A stretch of 64,000 nucleotides of DNA from Kalymmatonema hyalinum WJT4-NPBG1 (GTDB lineage Bacteria; Cyanobacteriota; Cyanobacteriia; Cyanobacteriales; Nostocaceae): positions 93,325 through 157,324 of the forward strand of contig JAHHIB010000005.1 in the NCBI GenBank assembly GCA_019359075.1, read 5' to 3'. A model generated the notes under the pieces. That model was not told where the DNA came from. It ran no database searches and saw only the letters and a program-made list of their open reading frames with translations. A program made the translations under genes and the position numbers. This document shows, piece by piece, positions 38,413 through 48,029 of the stretch (the first letter of the stretch is position 1; each line of letters begins with the position of its first letter).

Positions 38413-38620
38413 GTTTGACAGCCCTCAAGCGCTTACCACAGATCCCGCAAAGTTTGTGTGGGAAACTACTAAGTGTTGAAGTCATCTAAGCTATTTAAAA
38501 TACAAAATATGCCTGAGTATACATTGTATAATACGCAAAAAAGCCTAACCATAACCGCATATTTCCTAGATACATTAGAAAATATCAACCAATTAGCATA
38601 CACTGACGAGAGAAAACCCA

Positions 38621-39328
38621 ATGGTTGAAAAAAATGGAGCTATCCGCACCCTATCGGTTGACATTGGTGGTAGTGGTGTCAAGGTATTGGTTTTGGATAT
38701 TACGGGAAAACCTTTGACTGAACGGGCGCGAACACAGACACCGCAACCTCCAAAACCGCAGGCTGTGATTGATGCAATTGTAGGGCTAGCAGCGACTCAA
38801 GGTGAGTTTCATCGTGTTTCGGTAGGTTTTCCGGGTGTAGTGCGCGCGGGTGTCACAGAAACAGCCGCGAACTTAGATCCAGAATGGATTGGATTTGATT
38901 TGGCAACAACATTGTCAAAGCGCTTAAACAACCCTGTCCGCGTGATCAATGACGCCGATATGCAGGGTTTGGGGTCAATTTCTGGCAAAGGCGTAGAATT
39001 GGTGATTACGCTGGGTACAGGTTTTGGTTCCGCTTTGTTTGTCGATGGGAAACTAGTGCCGAATTTGGAAATGGGGCATCATGAATTTCGCAAAGGCGAG
39101 ACTTACGAAGAACAGCTAGGACGTGCAACCTTAGAAAAGGTGGGTGAGAAGAAATGGAACAGGCGCTTACAAAGGGCGATCGCTTCTTTGGAACATCTGT
39201 TCAATTACGATTACCTGTATATTGGCGGCGGTGAAGCTGTCAGAGTTAATATCGAGTTGCCGTCTAATGTGAAGATTATCGCCAATATTACTGGTTTATT
39301 GGGTGGCATTGCTTTGTGGAAAGACTGA
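38621..39328 (+). CDS. ROK-family sugar kinase / polyphosphate glucokinase-like
   Basis: 235 residues. The phosphate-binding start is TLSVDIGGSGVKVLVLDITG. GFPGVVRAGV and NDADMQGLGSISGKG (catalytic Asp) follow, with TLGTGFGSALF as the second phosphate motif. The short length and DIGGSGVK start fit strictly polyphosphate-dependent glucokinases. The reaction is glucose to glucose-6-phosphate with polyphosphate or ATP. No operon partner is apparent. Confidence 0.85.
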   Translation: MVEKNGAIRTLSVDIGGSGVKVLVLDITGKPLTERARTQTPQPPKPQAVIDAIVGLAATQGEFHRVSVGFPGVVRAGVTETAANLDPEWIGFDLATTLSKRLNNPVRVINDADMQGLGSISGKGVELVITLGTGFGSALFVDGKLVPNLEMGHHEFRKGETYEEQLGRATLEKVGEKKWNRRLQRAIASLEHLFNYDYLYIGGGEAVRVNIELPSNVKIIANITGLLGGIALWKD

Positions 39329-39538
39329 AGAAGACAAGGGAATAGGGGGACAAGCGGACAAGGGGAATAAACTTGAGAGTTTTTCCTAATCTTCGTGGCT
39401 CTTAATTGATTCTTTTCCCATCCCCCTGTCTCCCGATGCCTGATCTCCTTGTCTCTACTCATAGCCTTCCCAAAAATCCTCCCAAACTAACACATTGTCT
39501 CCCGAACCTTCACAATTCCATCTCATAGTACCGCTGCT

Positions 39539-39739
39539 TTATCCTAGGTTGTCAATCTCTTGGGCGATTTTTTCACGTTCTATCTCAGCTTCCTCAATCT
39601 GCTTGTCTAACCTGAAAACGATCGCAGCATCTGTCTCAATTATTCTTGCTGTTCGTAGGCGTAGTATCTTCTCGTCTAGCAAATCATACAATTTTTGCAG
39701 TTCGTCACGTCGACGCTGTGGATTTTGACTAAAAGCCAT
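39539..39739 (-). CDS. Small effector-associated-domain-like helical protein
   Basis: 66 residues, two charged helices: DELQKLYDLLDEKILRLRTARIIETDAAIVFRLDKQIEEAEIEREKIAQEI. The same sequence type starts the gene at 41314, 1.2 kb away (about 60% identical by eye). In cyanobacteria such helical modules sit at the N-terminus of STAND/NACHT-type proteins as effector-associated (EAD-like) adaptors. As a free-standing 66-residue protein it may be an adaptor or a remnant. Confidence 0.6.
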   Translation of the reverse strand: MAFSQNPQRRRDELQKLYDLLDEKILRLRTARIIETDAAIVFRLDKQIEEAEIEREKIAQEIDNLG

Positions 39740-40024
39740 CTATCAGTTCCTTATTAAGAAGACTTGTAATACTTAATTCATATATTGAACTTTACTTGAG
39801 AATGTATTGTTCATTATGTATTTAGGAAGCATATGCCATGACGAGCGCGATCGCCCTTAAGGACGCTACGCTCCGCGCGATCGCCATGTCCCCCTATCCT
39901 GAAACCGAATGAAACGTATACTTTCCGCAGTTACTTCTTGATGAAATTTGCTGCAGCGGATATTCTGTATGAGTTGGGAGCAAGTTTGATAAGGGTTTGG
40001 CTATTGGTCATTAGTCAATCCTTT

Positions 40025-40825
40025 TCAACTACCACCTTGATTGAAAGGCTGCTGTTGTGCTACCTGCTGCACTTCTTCTACGCTCAACTCTAACTCCCGT
40101 GCCACTTCTTGAACAGTCAACCCTAATTTTAACAACAGAGGTACTGTTCTGAGCTTTTCGTTGCGAGCACCTTCCTCAAAGGCTTCCTGATAAACCCTTG
40201 TTTGCTTTAATTCACTCAATCCAAACATTGCTTCTATCTCCTCTCGACTCATTGTCGGAAACTTGTAAATTAAAATGGTCTCTATCAATTGTAGTAATTG
40301 CTGCTGTTGCTGTTGTGAGCTTATCTGTTGTTGAGTTCTATCTATCAACTCCCTTGCTTTCTCAATTGCTGTATCTTCATTCTCAATCACTAACTTGATA
40401 GTTGCAACGCCAATTGGCAAGGATACTGCTTCACCTAATTCGTCGAGGTAAATAGGGCTAACACGTTGACTGGTAAAGAATTCACGATAATGTTTTCTAT
40501 CTGCTGTATCTATACTTCTGGTAGGATATAGCACAGCAGCACGCCAGTCATTTTGTGGTTGATTTTGCCGAAGGTATAAAAAGATTTATGCAAACAATCG
40601 CGCATAAATTTCCGCGTCTGTTTGAAACTGAACTTCCACAAAGTAAAGCGGGTTATCACCTTCTTGTGTAGGAAGAAATACACCATCAATCCTAAAAGCT
40701 GTTTGCTTGACTTCAACGGATGAAAATTGGTAAGCGTTAGCCTCTTGTGCTGGTTCACCAATAAGTTCAAAGAAGATGCTGGGAAATTCTTGAAATAGGC
40801 GATAGAAAATGCTGTCAGTCTTCAC
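40025..40825 (-). pseudogene. Rpn-family PD-(D/E)XK nuclease/transposase, killed by one stop codon
   Basis: Read through in one frame it gives 266 residues. The N-terminal half is MKTDSIFYRLFQEFPSIFFELIG...FRIDGVFLP...PLYFVEVQFQTDAEIYARLFA: the nuclease core with Asp and ExQ. It is interrupted by TAA at 40586-40588, exactly where FAEIFLYLRQNQPQNDWRA is expected, so one GAA-to-TAA change explains it. The C-terminal half resumes in the same frame and ends with a helical tail (VPLLLKLGLTVQEVARELELSVEEVQQ). These nucleases promote recombination and are common in cyanobacteria. A sequencing error cannot be excluded. Confidence 0.85.
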
Positions 40826-40945
40826 GAAATTTAGCCTTTTAAGGCAGATTATAGAATCTTCCTTTGCCGCTTACCATAATTTTCTTGAAGTTGATTGCAT
40901 CGGTCTGGGCTATGGGTCAATTTTCAAGTGATGAACGCTGACTTT

Positions 40946-41314
40946 TTAGCTGGGGAAGTGCTTTCCAATCTTGTAAACTAACCGATTCAGTAACCAACGT
41001 TGTCCGTGATCTAGTAATCCGTGAATCAGAAAAGCCCCTATTGACTGGGCTTTGAGAAATTTGAGGAATGAACGCACTTGCTCCCGGTAGCCTAATTTCA
41101 ATAAAGCCCGGTATAACTCTTCACTACAAGCTACTGACTCTAGATTATCAATCTGCTGGGCGATTTTACGGCGTTCTTCTTCTTCCGCCTCAATCTGCTT
41201 ATCCAACTTAAACAGGACTAAAGGGTCTGTCTCAATAATCCTCGCCTTCCGCAAGTGGAGAATTTTCTCGTCTAGCAGATCGTAGAGTTTTTGTAGTTCT
41301 TCATGTTGGTTCAT
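40946..41314 (-). CDS. EAD-like module plus beginning of a STAND-like NTPase, 3'-truncated
   Basis: 122 residues from the ATG at 41314. Residues 1-~50 are the EAD-like helical pair shared with 39539. Residues ~65-120 (YRALLKLGYREQVRSFLKFLKAQSIGAFLIHGLLDHGQRWLLNRLVYKI) look like the start of a STAND-type or inactive STAND NTPase domain, with GAFLIHGLLDHGQRW at the Walker A position and no Gly-Lys. The frame ends right after this helix, and no continuation is visible downstream. It is probably the leftover N-terminus of a conflict-system protein. Confidence 0.55.
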   Translation of the reverse strand: MNQHEELQKLYDLLDEKILHLRKARIIETDPLVLFKLDKQIEAEEEERRKIAQQIDNLESVACSEELYRALLKLGYREQVRSFLKFLKAQSIGAFLIHGLLDHGQRWLLNRLVYKIGKHFPS

Positions 41315-41855
41315 GTATACATTGAACAGAGGATATGACTCCATTGCTTGTTTTGGCGGGCTTGCAGTGGCTGCTCATTTTTTTTCTTAGCTACAACACC
41401 AAGACGCGCTGTTACAGATTTTGAGTCTAAACATGAGTTGCTTTCAGTAGGCTGAGAGGGTCAAGTGATCTGTGAGTACCTGTCCTATGTCCCTTAATTA
41501 GATGACAACATTATTGTCATCAGCCTATAGTCTTATTTTATGATTAATTTTTATTCCAGCACCATCAAAAATGTCTCATGTCTAACTAATCGCCTACCAA
41601 ATCTGAGCCTATTCCACCAACGAAATTTGAATGCAAGCTGCTAGAAAAAGTGTAACGGTTATCTATCGGATGGTTTCTGAAATTCCAACGTCTTTAGTTA
41701 GCCATGTATTAGAAATTGTCTTTCTGTTACTACTAGCTACGATGGCGCAAAGCACCCCCACCCTCTATAAATAAGCAATAGCTCATTCCTGCGAAAGATG
41801 AACATTGGCTTCATAAAGCTTAATACATAGAAAGAGAGGGTATGGATAATAAATT

Positions 41856-42875
41856 ATGCAATTAAAGCCAATTAATCAGCAGGTTGTTGCCATCGTTGGG
41901 GCTTCCAGTGGCATAGGAAGAGAAGCAGCGCTAAGATTTGCCCAACGCGGTGCAAAGGTCATGGTAGCTGCACGCAGTGAACCAGGGTTAAAGTCTTTGG
42001 TAGAGGAAATTCAAAGCTTTGGCGGTGAAGCAGCATATGTTATTGCAGATGTCAGCGATTTTGAACAAGTTAAGGCGATCGCAGACAAAACCGTAGCACT
42101 ATACGGAAGATTGGATACCTGGGTTCATACTGCGGCTACAGGTGTACTTGCTCGTTTTGAGCAAATCACACCAGAGGAGTTTCAACGCGTCATTGATGTC
42201 ACCTTGATGGGACAGGTACATGGTGCAATGGCGGCACTGCCCCATCTTAAAAAAGAGGGACGCGGGGCGTTAATTCATATTTCCTCAGTGGAAGGTGTAC
42301 GTGCTCTACCACTGCAAAGCCCTTACTCTGCTGCCAAGCATGGTGTAGAAGGTTTCTTAGAAGCGCTGCGCGTTGAATTGCAACACGAAAAATTGCCCAT
42401 CAGCGTCACATCTATAAAACCTGCGGTCATTAACACGCCTTACTACAACAAAGTTCGCACCAAACTAGGGGTAAAGCCTACAGGCATACCACCGTATTAT
42501 CAACCCAGCATTGTCGTTGATGCCATTCTCTACACCGCCGAACACCCCACTCGTGATTTTATCGCCGGGGATGTGGGCAGGGTGTTAGATGTGTTGCAGC
42601 GCCTTTCACCAGAACTTGTAGATTCCATATTGGCGGTTATCGGCATTCCGGGACAGCGCACCAACGAGCCAAAGTCAGAGGACGCACCAGACAATCTTTT
42701 TGCACCCGCCATCCCAGAGTACGACCGAGTTAAGGGAGACTTTGACCATCTGGTGATACCAACTTTCTTGGATTGGTTCGATATGAATCCACCCGTGAAG
42801 TGGGGTGCGGTTGCTTTCGCGGCGCTGGGTGTTGCAGCGTTACTTGGCGGCTGGCGTCCTGGGAATGATGTTTGA
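41856..42875 (+). CDS. Short-chain dehydrogenase/reductase with C-terminal membrane segment
   Basis: 339 residues. The cofactor motif is VAIVGASSGIGREAALRFAQ, the catalytic region HISSVEGV...YSAAKHGVEGF (Ser, then YxxxK). The last ~30 residues hold WGAVAFAALGVAALLGG, a likely membrane helix, unusual in an SDR and suggesting a membrane-bound enzyme. Cyanobacterial relatives are common and of unknown substrate. The 511 bases upstream (41345-41855) show no gene. Confidence 0.88.
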   Translation: MQLKPINQQVVAIVGASSGIGREAALRFAQRGAKVMVAARSEPGLKSLVEEIQSFGGEAAYVIADVSDFEQVKAIADKTVALYGRLDTWVHTAATGVLARFEQITPEEFQRVIDVTLMGQVHGAMAALPHLKKEGRGALIHISSVEGVRALPLQSPYSAAKHGVEGFLEALRVELQHEKLPISVTSIKPAVINTPYYNKVRTKLGVKPTGIPPYYQPSIVVDAILYTAEHPTRDFIAGDVGRVLDVLQRLSPELVDSILAVIGIPGQRTNEPKSEDAPDNLFAPAIPEYDRVKGDFDHLVIPTFLDWFDMNPPVKWGAVAFAALGVAALLGGWRPGNDV

Positions 42876-44432
42876 TTTTAGTGTCACGCGAAGTTGGTAA
42901 CGGATTTTGTAGCGGATGTAGCGGATGGGTTATCTGTATGTTTCACAGATAATCTATCTGTTACATCCTGTTGATCTGTTAAGTCATACCAATTTAAAAA
43001 CTCAGAAAGCGGATAGCGCGCAGGAGTCATCCAATTTAGATCTTTAGATCTATGTAGTAGCGAATGAGCGTTGCAATGTGGCACGCAGAGTTGGCTCAAA
43101 GCCCCACTCCGCCTTCGATCGCCATCTGGTGTGGGCGTATCCCACCGCCGTCGGTGTACAGCGCTCTACTAGGTACGCCTCCACACGCTCGCTGCCATAA
43201 AGGAAGTCCTCTGGTGTTGCACCACGCAATGCATGAAATTGAAAGATGTGGCGATCGCCAACTTGAGTTATGCGCTACTTACAACTCCTTAGCTAGGAGT
43301 TCTGAATGGACTCGAATAAGATCAGGCGAGTAAATGGTATGTTTGTTTTGGTAATCAAGTAGAGATTCCAACCTCCCAACTACGGTTAGGTCGAAAAAAA
43401 GAATTCTTTAGACATCTCCAGAAATTAATTGTGCCTTGTCTACAATCCTTGTAGAGACGCTTCAAACAGCGCGTCTCTGTTTTTCGGAGATGTCTTTTGC
43501 TTAAATCCCCCAGATTTCATCCGTAGAAACCCAACTGAGTTCTGCGTTCACTCCCTATGTGTTCTTCTTAAGGGCGAGGCTTTAAACCCCAACCTAGAAC
43601 CTAGAACTCTGCTCGTTTTGAATCCAAAACTTATTATTCTAAATTCTGAGTTCGTAGCTGCTGAGTTCTTTGTTCGTAAACTCATTAGTTTATGTCCACA
43701 ATTATCCGGCAAAGGCAGCACGACTGCCGTATAATGCTTTGTACCTATATGGCTGATCAGAAAACTAAACATCTGCCAAAAGTTTGATAAAGATGTATGC
43801 AAACCTTTACAGGTTTAAATACACAGCACAAATCAGGGCACATGGCTTTAGGTGCATTAACGTCGTCTAAAATCTGCACCAACAGTAGCATTTAAGGTTA
43901 ACAGATCAAATGTGGAATTTATTTTTTGTTCTAGATACTCGACATTCGAGCAACCAAGTGGGAATTAGCAATGCTTTAATTGAAATAATAGATAAATTTG
44001 CATCTTTGTAGTTAAAGTCCTGTGTTACTTAGTAGTATTGATTTCTACAGTCCATCAGAGTCCCTCAAAGAACTCTTCAAGGCAATTTTGCACCAAGGCT
44101 GGCCTTATCCGAAAAGACAGATCTGGACTTTGCCTCATATTGGCACAGTCAATGCTAGATGCTGTGCTAGAGTGACAACACTAGCGCTCTTTGTGAGGAA
44201 TATTGTCATAGTTGAAGGGTGTTTGAGGGTTTTTCACAAACTCATTTCTCGTCTCCAGAAGAAACGAGAAAGCCTTTCCCACTTGACGAAATGCGAATTT
44301 TGCCTCAATAAAGCACAAAAAGCTTAGCTCGCGTGAATGATTGGCAAAAACGTGCTATTTGCGTCATATTTATGCAAATACCTCTGCTGAAATAGCTATA
44401 TTGATTAGGACAGAAATTCACCAATCTTGATT
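42876..44432. other. About 1.5 kb without a confirmed gene
   Basis: Apart from the small element at 43410-43495, this stretch holds decayed coding-like sequence. On the minus strand about 43285-43050 reads FQFHALRGATPEDFLYGSERVEAYL, well-formed protein-like sequence with no start, probably the remnant of a gene I do not recognise. A 101-residue frame at 44022-44327 has no recognisable features and is not called. Confidence 0.5.
43410..43495. mobile_element. MITE-like element, AGACATCTCC family (86 bp)
   Basis: Inverted ends AGACATCTCC (43410-43419) and GGAGATGTCT (43486-43495), continuing into GAAA/TTTTTC. It contains a nested GTAGAGACG...CGTCTCT stem. No coding capacity, no clear target duplication. 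Confidence 0.65.
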
Positions 44433-44678
44433 ATGGCAAGTAAATTAATCTCTGTTAGAGAATACACTGTTAGAGCGCATAAACGACTGATTCAGACGCG
44501 GGTTTTCAACTTTGTCTGTAAGGAATGTGGTATTCCTACGAAGCGCGAAACTTTCGGACCTCGACCCTTGTATTGTGAAAAATGCCGTCCTCCTCAACCA
44601 TCTAAAAAATCGTTAATGAAGCCTAAAAAAGCTAAACCTAGACCAATGACCTACAAAAGTAACACCGATTTGGGTTGA
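44433..44678 (+). CDS. Zinc-ribbon small protein
   Basis: 81 residues from the ATG at 44433. Four cysteines in CKECG...CEKC ([13 protein letters not shown] and LYCEKCRPP) form a likely zinc ribbon. The C-terminal tail is basic ([14 protein letters not shown]), suggesting nucleic-acid binding. Family not recognised. It ends 11 bases before the next gene on the same strand, so the two are probably co-transcribed. Confidence 0.7.
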   Translation: MASKLISVREYTVRAHKRLIQTRVFNFVCKECGIPTKRETFGPRPLYCEKCRPPQPSKKSLMKPKKAKPRPMTYKSNTDLG

Positions 44679-44689
44679 ATTGAAGCTAT

Positions 44690-45928
44690 ATGACTACTAT
44701 TAAGGGATTAGAACCACCGCCGCAAACCTTGCTGGAGCCACTGTTGGAATTAAGAGACTACTATGCTGCTCTTGCTTGTGAGTATGAGCGTTTATGGCAA
44801 ACGGCGCGATCGCAAGTTGTTCATGTAGAAGCCTTATTATCCAACTGGTCTGCTGTAAATAAACGCGACAACCTAACGGCTATCGTTGAGACGTTATCTT
44901 TTGCACCCACTCCTGTCCAACACGACCCGCTGTCACCAAAACAGCTTGATAGGATTTCCAATGTTGACCAACAAGAACCTATCGAATCTGAACTCGCTGA
45001 CGAGGACGAGCAACAGATAGATGCTGATGATGATGATGTTGAACAAGAACCTATCGAATCTGAACTCGCTGACGAGGACGAGCAACAGATAGATGATGAT
45101 GATGTTGAACAAGAACCTATCGAATCTGAACTCGCTGACGAGGACGAGCAACAGATAGATGATGATGATGTTGAACAAGAACCTATCGAATCTGAACTCA
45201 CTGACGAGGACGAGCAACAGATAGATTTGGATGAAGAGTCATCCGACACAGAAGACACAGTCCTTACAGCACCTGCTTTATCCCAACAAGAGGAAACACA
45301 AACACAGAACAACGATAACTCTATTCTTGGAACGGACGTTCCAATGCTGCCCCAGTACCAAGTTCTCACTCGAATGCAAGCAATTGAAAAAATATTGCGA
45401 GACCATCTCGGGACTGTTTGTCATATAGATTTCATTGTGCGCTCACTTTTTGGCGATTTAGAGCCTAGTGTGTTCAAAGTTGTCAAAAGTCGGGTGCAAT
45501 CCTCCCTGACACACGGCAAAGAAAAGAGTTACTGGGCAGCCTTTCCCGATGAGCCTGGTTGTTACACCCTAGATTTAAATTTAGTAACACCAGCAAATGG
45601 TAAGGTCAAATCCAAGAGTATCAAACCTAAAAGGAAGAAACCCTTCTTGCTTTCCAAGGCAAAAAGGGTACCGATGCTACCTGAATTTGAGGGTAAGTTT
45701 TTGATTGATGCCATTTGCATACTGTTGCAAAGAAATTCAGGGAAAATCTTCAGTGTCGCTGAGGTGATCACTGGACTTTATGGCGAACTCAATGCTGAAC
45801 AACTAAGAGAGATAAAAACTGCGGTGCATAATGAACTTTCTAGAGGTCATCGGATAGGAAGATTCTCTAGAGTTCCGCACAAAATTGGTTGTTACACCTG
45901 GGATTTAAAGAAAAGTCAGACAAAATAG
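44690..45928 (+). CDS. Protein with acidic tandem repeat and two HARE-HTH-like domains
   Basis: 412 residues. Residues ~1-70 are an alpha-helical start. Residues ~95-175 are four acidic units EQEPIESELADEDEQQI(D)n. Then come two ~80-residue related domains, ~220-300 (QAIEKILRDHLGTVCHIDFIVRSLFGDLEP...AAFPDEPGCYTLD) and ~325-405 (DAICILLQRNSGKIFSVAEVITGLYGELNA...RVPHKIGCYTWD). They look like winged-helix HARE-HTH domains, typical of restriction, recombination and chromatin proteins. The acidic repeat is probably a flexible spacer. With the zinc ribbon upstream, a DNA-associated complex is plausible. The true fold is inferred from pattern only. Confidence 0.7.
   Translation: MTTIKGLEPPPQTLLEPLLELRDYYAALACEYERLWQTARSQVVHVEALLSNWSAVNKRDNLTAIVETLSFAPTPVQHDPLSPKQLDRISNVDQQEPIESELADEDEQQIDADDDDVEQEPIESELADEDEQQIDDDDVEQEPIESELADEDEQQIDDDDVEQEPIESELTDEDEQQIDLDEESSDTEDTVLTAPALSQQEETQTQNNDNSILGTDVPMLPQYQVLTRMQAIEKILRDHLGTVCHIDFIVRSLFGDLEPSVFKVVKSRVQSSLTHGKEKSYWAAFPDEPGCYTLDLNLVTPANGKVKSKSIKPKRKKPFLLSKAKRVPMLPEFEGKFLIDAICILLQRNSGKIFSVAEVITGLYGELNAEQLREIKTAVHNELSRGHRIGRFSRVPHKIGCYTWDLKKSQTK
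44963..45227 (+). repeat. In-frame tandem repeat (66-bp units, four copies)
   Basis: Units begin GTTGAACAAGAACCTATCG and encode VEQEPIESELADEDEQQIDDDD. Copies two and three are identical at DNA level; copies one and four differ by an internal insertion or a few substitutions. The near-identity indicates recent expansion by slippage or recombination. Confidence 0.9.
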
Positions 45929-45991
45929 TGCCCTGAGAAAGCAACTTGACAAGTCAAAACTTAAAAGTAAAAGGAGCCAGAATACAGAACA

Positions 45992-46130
45992 AAAGAACCC
46001 AGAATAGACTCCACACCACTTGCGGGATGGAGTTTGAACCGCGAATTTCGAGCGAGACTTTAAACCTTAACCCAGAACTCAAAACTTTTATACCTATTCT
46101 GATTCCTGTGTTGTGAGTTCTGGGTTCTTT
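45992..46130. repeat. Inverted repeat AAAGAACCCAGAA / TTCTGGGTTCTTT
   Basis: Perfect 13-bp inverted repeats at 45992-46004 and 46118-46130 enclose 113 bases with no gene. They occupy the gap before the two-component genes. May be a decayed small element or a regulatory hairpin. Confidence 0.5.
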
Positions 46131-46235
46131 CTTCGTAAAAAGTCAAAAGAAAAGTCAAAATTTTGTTTCCTTAGAAAGAAGTGGGAAATAGCACAGTATG
46201 CAAAAATAATAAATGGAAGTAGGAGTAAATGAAAG

Positions 46236-46610
46236 ATGCCCCACGTGTTACTGGTAGATGATGAAGAGCCTTTGCGCGAGAGCCTTTCCTATACATTACA
46301 AAAAGAAGGCTATACCGTAACAACAGCAGCAGATGGTCACAGTGCTATTAAACAGTTCCACAAGCAGGTGCCAGACGTAATTCTGCTAGACTTGATGCTG
46401 CCGGAAGTCGATGGTATGGAAGTTTGCTGGCGGATTCGAGCTTTCTCAGACGTACCGATTGTGATGCTGACTGCAAAAGACCAAGACTCCGATAAAATTT
46501 GGGGTTTAGAGGCAGGTGCTGATGATTATGTGACGAAACCCTTCAATACTCGTGAACTTTTGGCACGCATTAAGGCAGTGTTGCGTCGTCCCTCCCAAAA
46601 GGAATCATAA
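46236..46610 (+). CDS. Receiver-only response regulator
   Basis: 124 residues, receiver domain only: VLLVDDEEPLRESL, phosphoacceptor in VILLDLMLPEVDG, Thr in VMLTAKD and Lys in YVTKPFNTRELLARIKAVLRR. That last segment is the linker of OmpR-type regulators, but the DNA-binding domain is absent. It starts after AGGAG and ends six bases before the partner kinase. Output must be through protein contact, or the C-terminal domain has been lost. Confidence 0.9.
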   Translation: MPHVLLVDDEEPLRESLSYTLQKEGYTVTTAADGHSAIKQFHKQVPDVILLDLMLPEVDGMEVCWRIRAFSDVPIVMLTAKDQDSDKIWGLEAGADDYVTKPFNTRELLARIKAVLRRPSQKES

Positions 46611-46616
46611 TCAATA

Positions 46617-48029
46617 ATGGCTTGGATACCGCACTTCAAAAAGAATTCTATTCACACCAAACTGTTGGCTACTTACCTGCTGCTGACAGCCTTGGGAACC
46701 TCGCTCATGGCAGGATACATTCTCTGGTCGTTCCATGCGTACTTCAACAGAGCCAGACAAGCAGATTTGCGGAATTGGAGTACTGCTATTGGTGAGAGTG
46801 TTGCTGACGCGTTGGAAAAAGATGACCTAAAACGAGTGCAGGTATTGGTGCTCCGTTTTGGTGCAGCAGAAACCATTACAATACGAGTTTTTAATACAAA
46901 TGGTCAACTGATCGCCACATCTAGCCCTCAGGAAGACCGACAAGTGACGAACTGGTTGGAAGTGCCTGGGGTCAGCGTCGCAATCAAAAATCGAGAAGAA
47001 CAGGGGATGGCAAAAGGTGTTTTGAGCAACGATGACAGACTATATATCGCCAGACCAATTGGGCGTAATGGTCGGTTGTTGGGTGCGTTGCGGATGTCTG
47101 TCACCCTGCAACAGTTTCAAAGGCAATTTTCTACCATTCTGTGGACTGTTTTGGGAACGCTGCTTTTGACGCTTCTTCTGTGCGCTTTCATTAGTGAGTG
47201 GCTGGCGCGTGGCATATCCCGTCCAATTCAGACAATGAAGAACTTTGCTATTCGGTTGGGAAGCGGGCATTTTGGGGATAAGCTTGAGCTGCGTCAGAGC
47301 AACGAACTGGATCAGTTAGCACTTGAACTCAACCGCATGAGCGAACGCTTGGCTTCGCTTGATCAGGAACGGAGGGCTTTTTTGGCAAACGTATCTCATG
47401 AACTGCGGACACCAATCAGTAATGTCTTTGTGACAGTTGAAGCTCTTCGTAACGGTGCTGCTAGCGATCCGAAAGTGAGCGATCGCTTTTTTCAAAATGT
47501 CGAAGACGAAACCAAACGGCTCTCGCGGTTAATTAATGATTTGCTGGATTTGGGAAGGTTGGAAGCTGGAGTGACACTCCTGGAAAAGCAGAATCTACAA
47601 CTTAATAGCTTGATCAGCCGTGCTGTCAGAGCTGTAGAATCGCGAATGCAAAATTCGCGAATTTCAGCGCAGGTGAACGTTGGTGACTTGCAAATACAGG
47701 GCGACTCAGAACGACTTCTGCAAGCTTTGCTCAATGTACTCGATAACGCGATTAAGCACTCAACCCCAAATTCTCAAATAGTGATTACAGGGTACAAACA
47801 AGCTAAACAGGCAGTTGTCACCATTCGAGATCAAGGACAAGGAATTAAAGAAAGCGACCTCCCGCATATTTTTGAGCAATTCTACACTGCCGATCGCTCG
47901 CGCCAAGGTCGGGGCGTTGGGTTAGGCTTGGCGATCGCAAAGCGTATCATTGAAGCTCACGGAGGTAGCATCACTGCTACGAGTCAGTTTGGTGAAGGAG
48001 CTTCTTTCACTATTTCTTTGCCACTTTAA
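46617..48029 (+). CDS. Sensor histidine kinase with HAMP domain
   Basis: 470 residues. Two membrane helices (~18-38 and ~170-190) bracket a periplasmic sensor of ~130 residues. Then come a HAMP linker (SRPIQTMKNFAIRLGSGHFGD), a HisKA domain with FLANVSHELRTPISNVF, and HATPase motifs (LLNVLDNAIKHS, DQGQGI, GVGLGLAIAKRIIEAHGG). It autophosphorylates the His in SHELRTP and passes phosphate to the regulator encoded six bases upstream. Its sensed signal is unknown. Confidence 0.93.
   Translation: MAWIPHFKKNSIHTKLLATYLLLTALGTSLMAGYILWSFHAYFNRARQADLRNWSTAIGESVADALEKDDLKRVQVLVLRFGAAETITIRVFNTNGQLIATSSPQEDRQVTNWLEVPGVSVAIKNREEQGMAKGVLSNDDRLYIARPIGRNGRLLGALRMSVTLQQFQRQFSTILWTVLGTLLLTLLLCAFISEWLARGISRPIQTMKNFAIRLGSGHFGDKLELRQSNELDQLALELNRMSERLASLDQERRAFLANVSHELRTPISNVFVTVEALRNGAASDPKVSDRFFQNVEDETKRLSRLINDLLDLGRLEAGVTLLEKQNLQLNSLISRAVRAVESRMQNSRISAQVNVGDLQIQGDSERLLQALLNVLDNAIKHSTPNSQIVITGYKQAKQAVVTIRDQGQGIKESDLPHIFEQFYTADRSRQGRGVGLGLAIAKRIIEAHGGSITATSQFGEGASFTISLPL

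Noticed and set aside
43050..43285. Minus-strand gene with FQFHALRGATPEDFLYGSE
   Set aside because: Protein-like but with no start, short, and no family recognised; kept only as a probable remnant.
44022..44327. 101-residue open frame
   Set aside because: Starts at GTG without ribosome site and lies in decayed repeat-rich DNA; no family features.
44963..45227. Possible CRISPR array
   Set aside because: Repeats are contiguous, in frame and without spacers; it is a coding tandem repeat.
44821..45369. Minus-strand Ser/Cys-rich frames
   Set aside because: Antisense reading of the acidic tandem repeat in the HARE-HTH-like gene.
46236..46610. Frameshift separating a DNA-binding domain from the receiver
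   Set aside because: The kinase starts six bases after the stop, so there is no room for an output domain.
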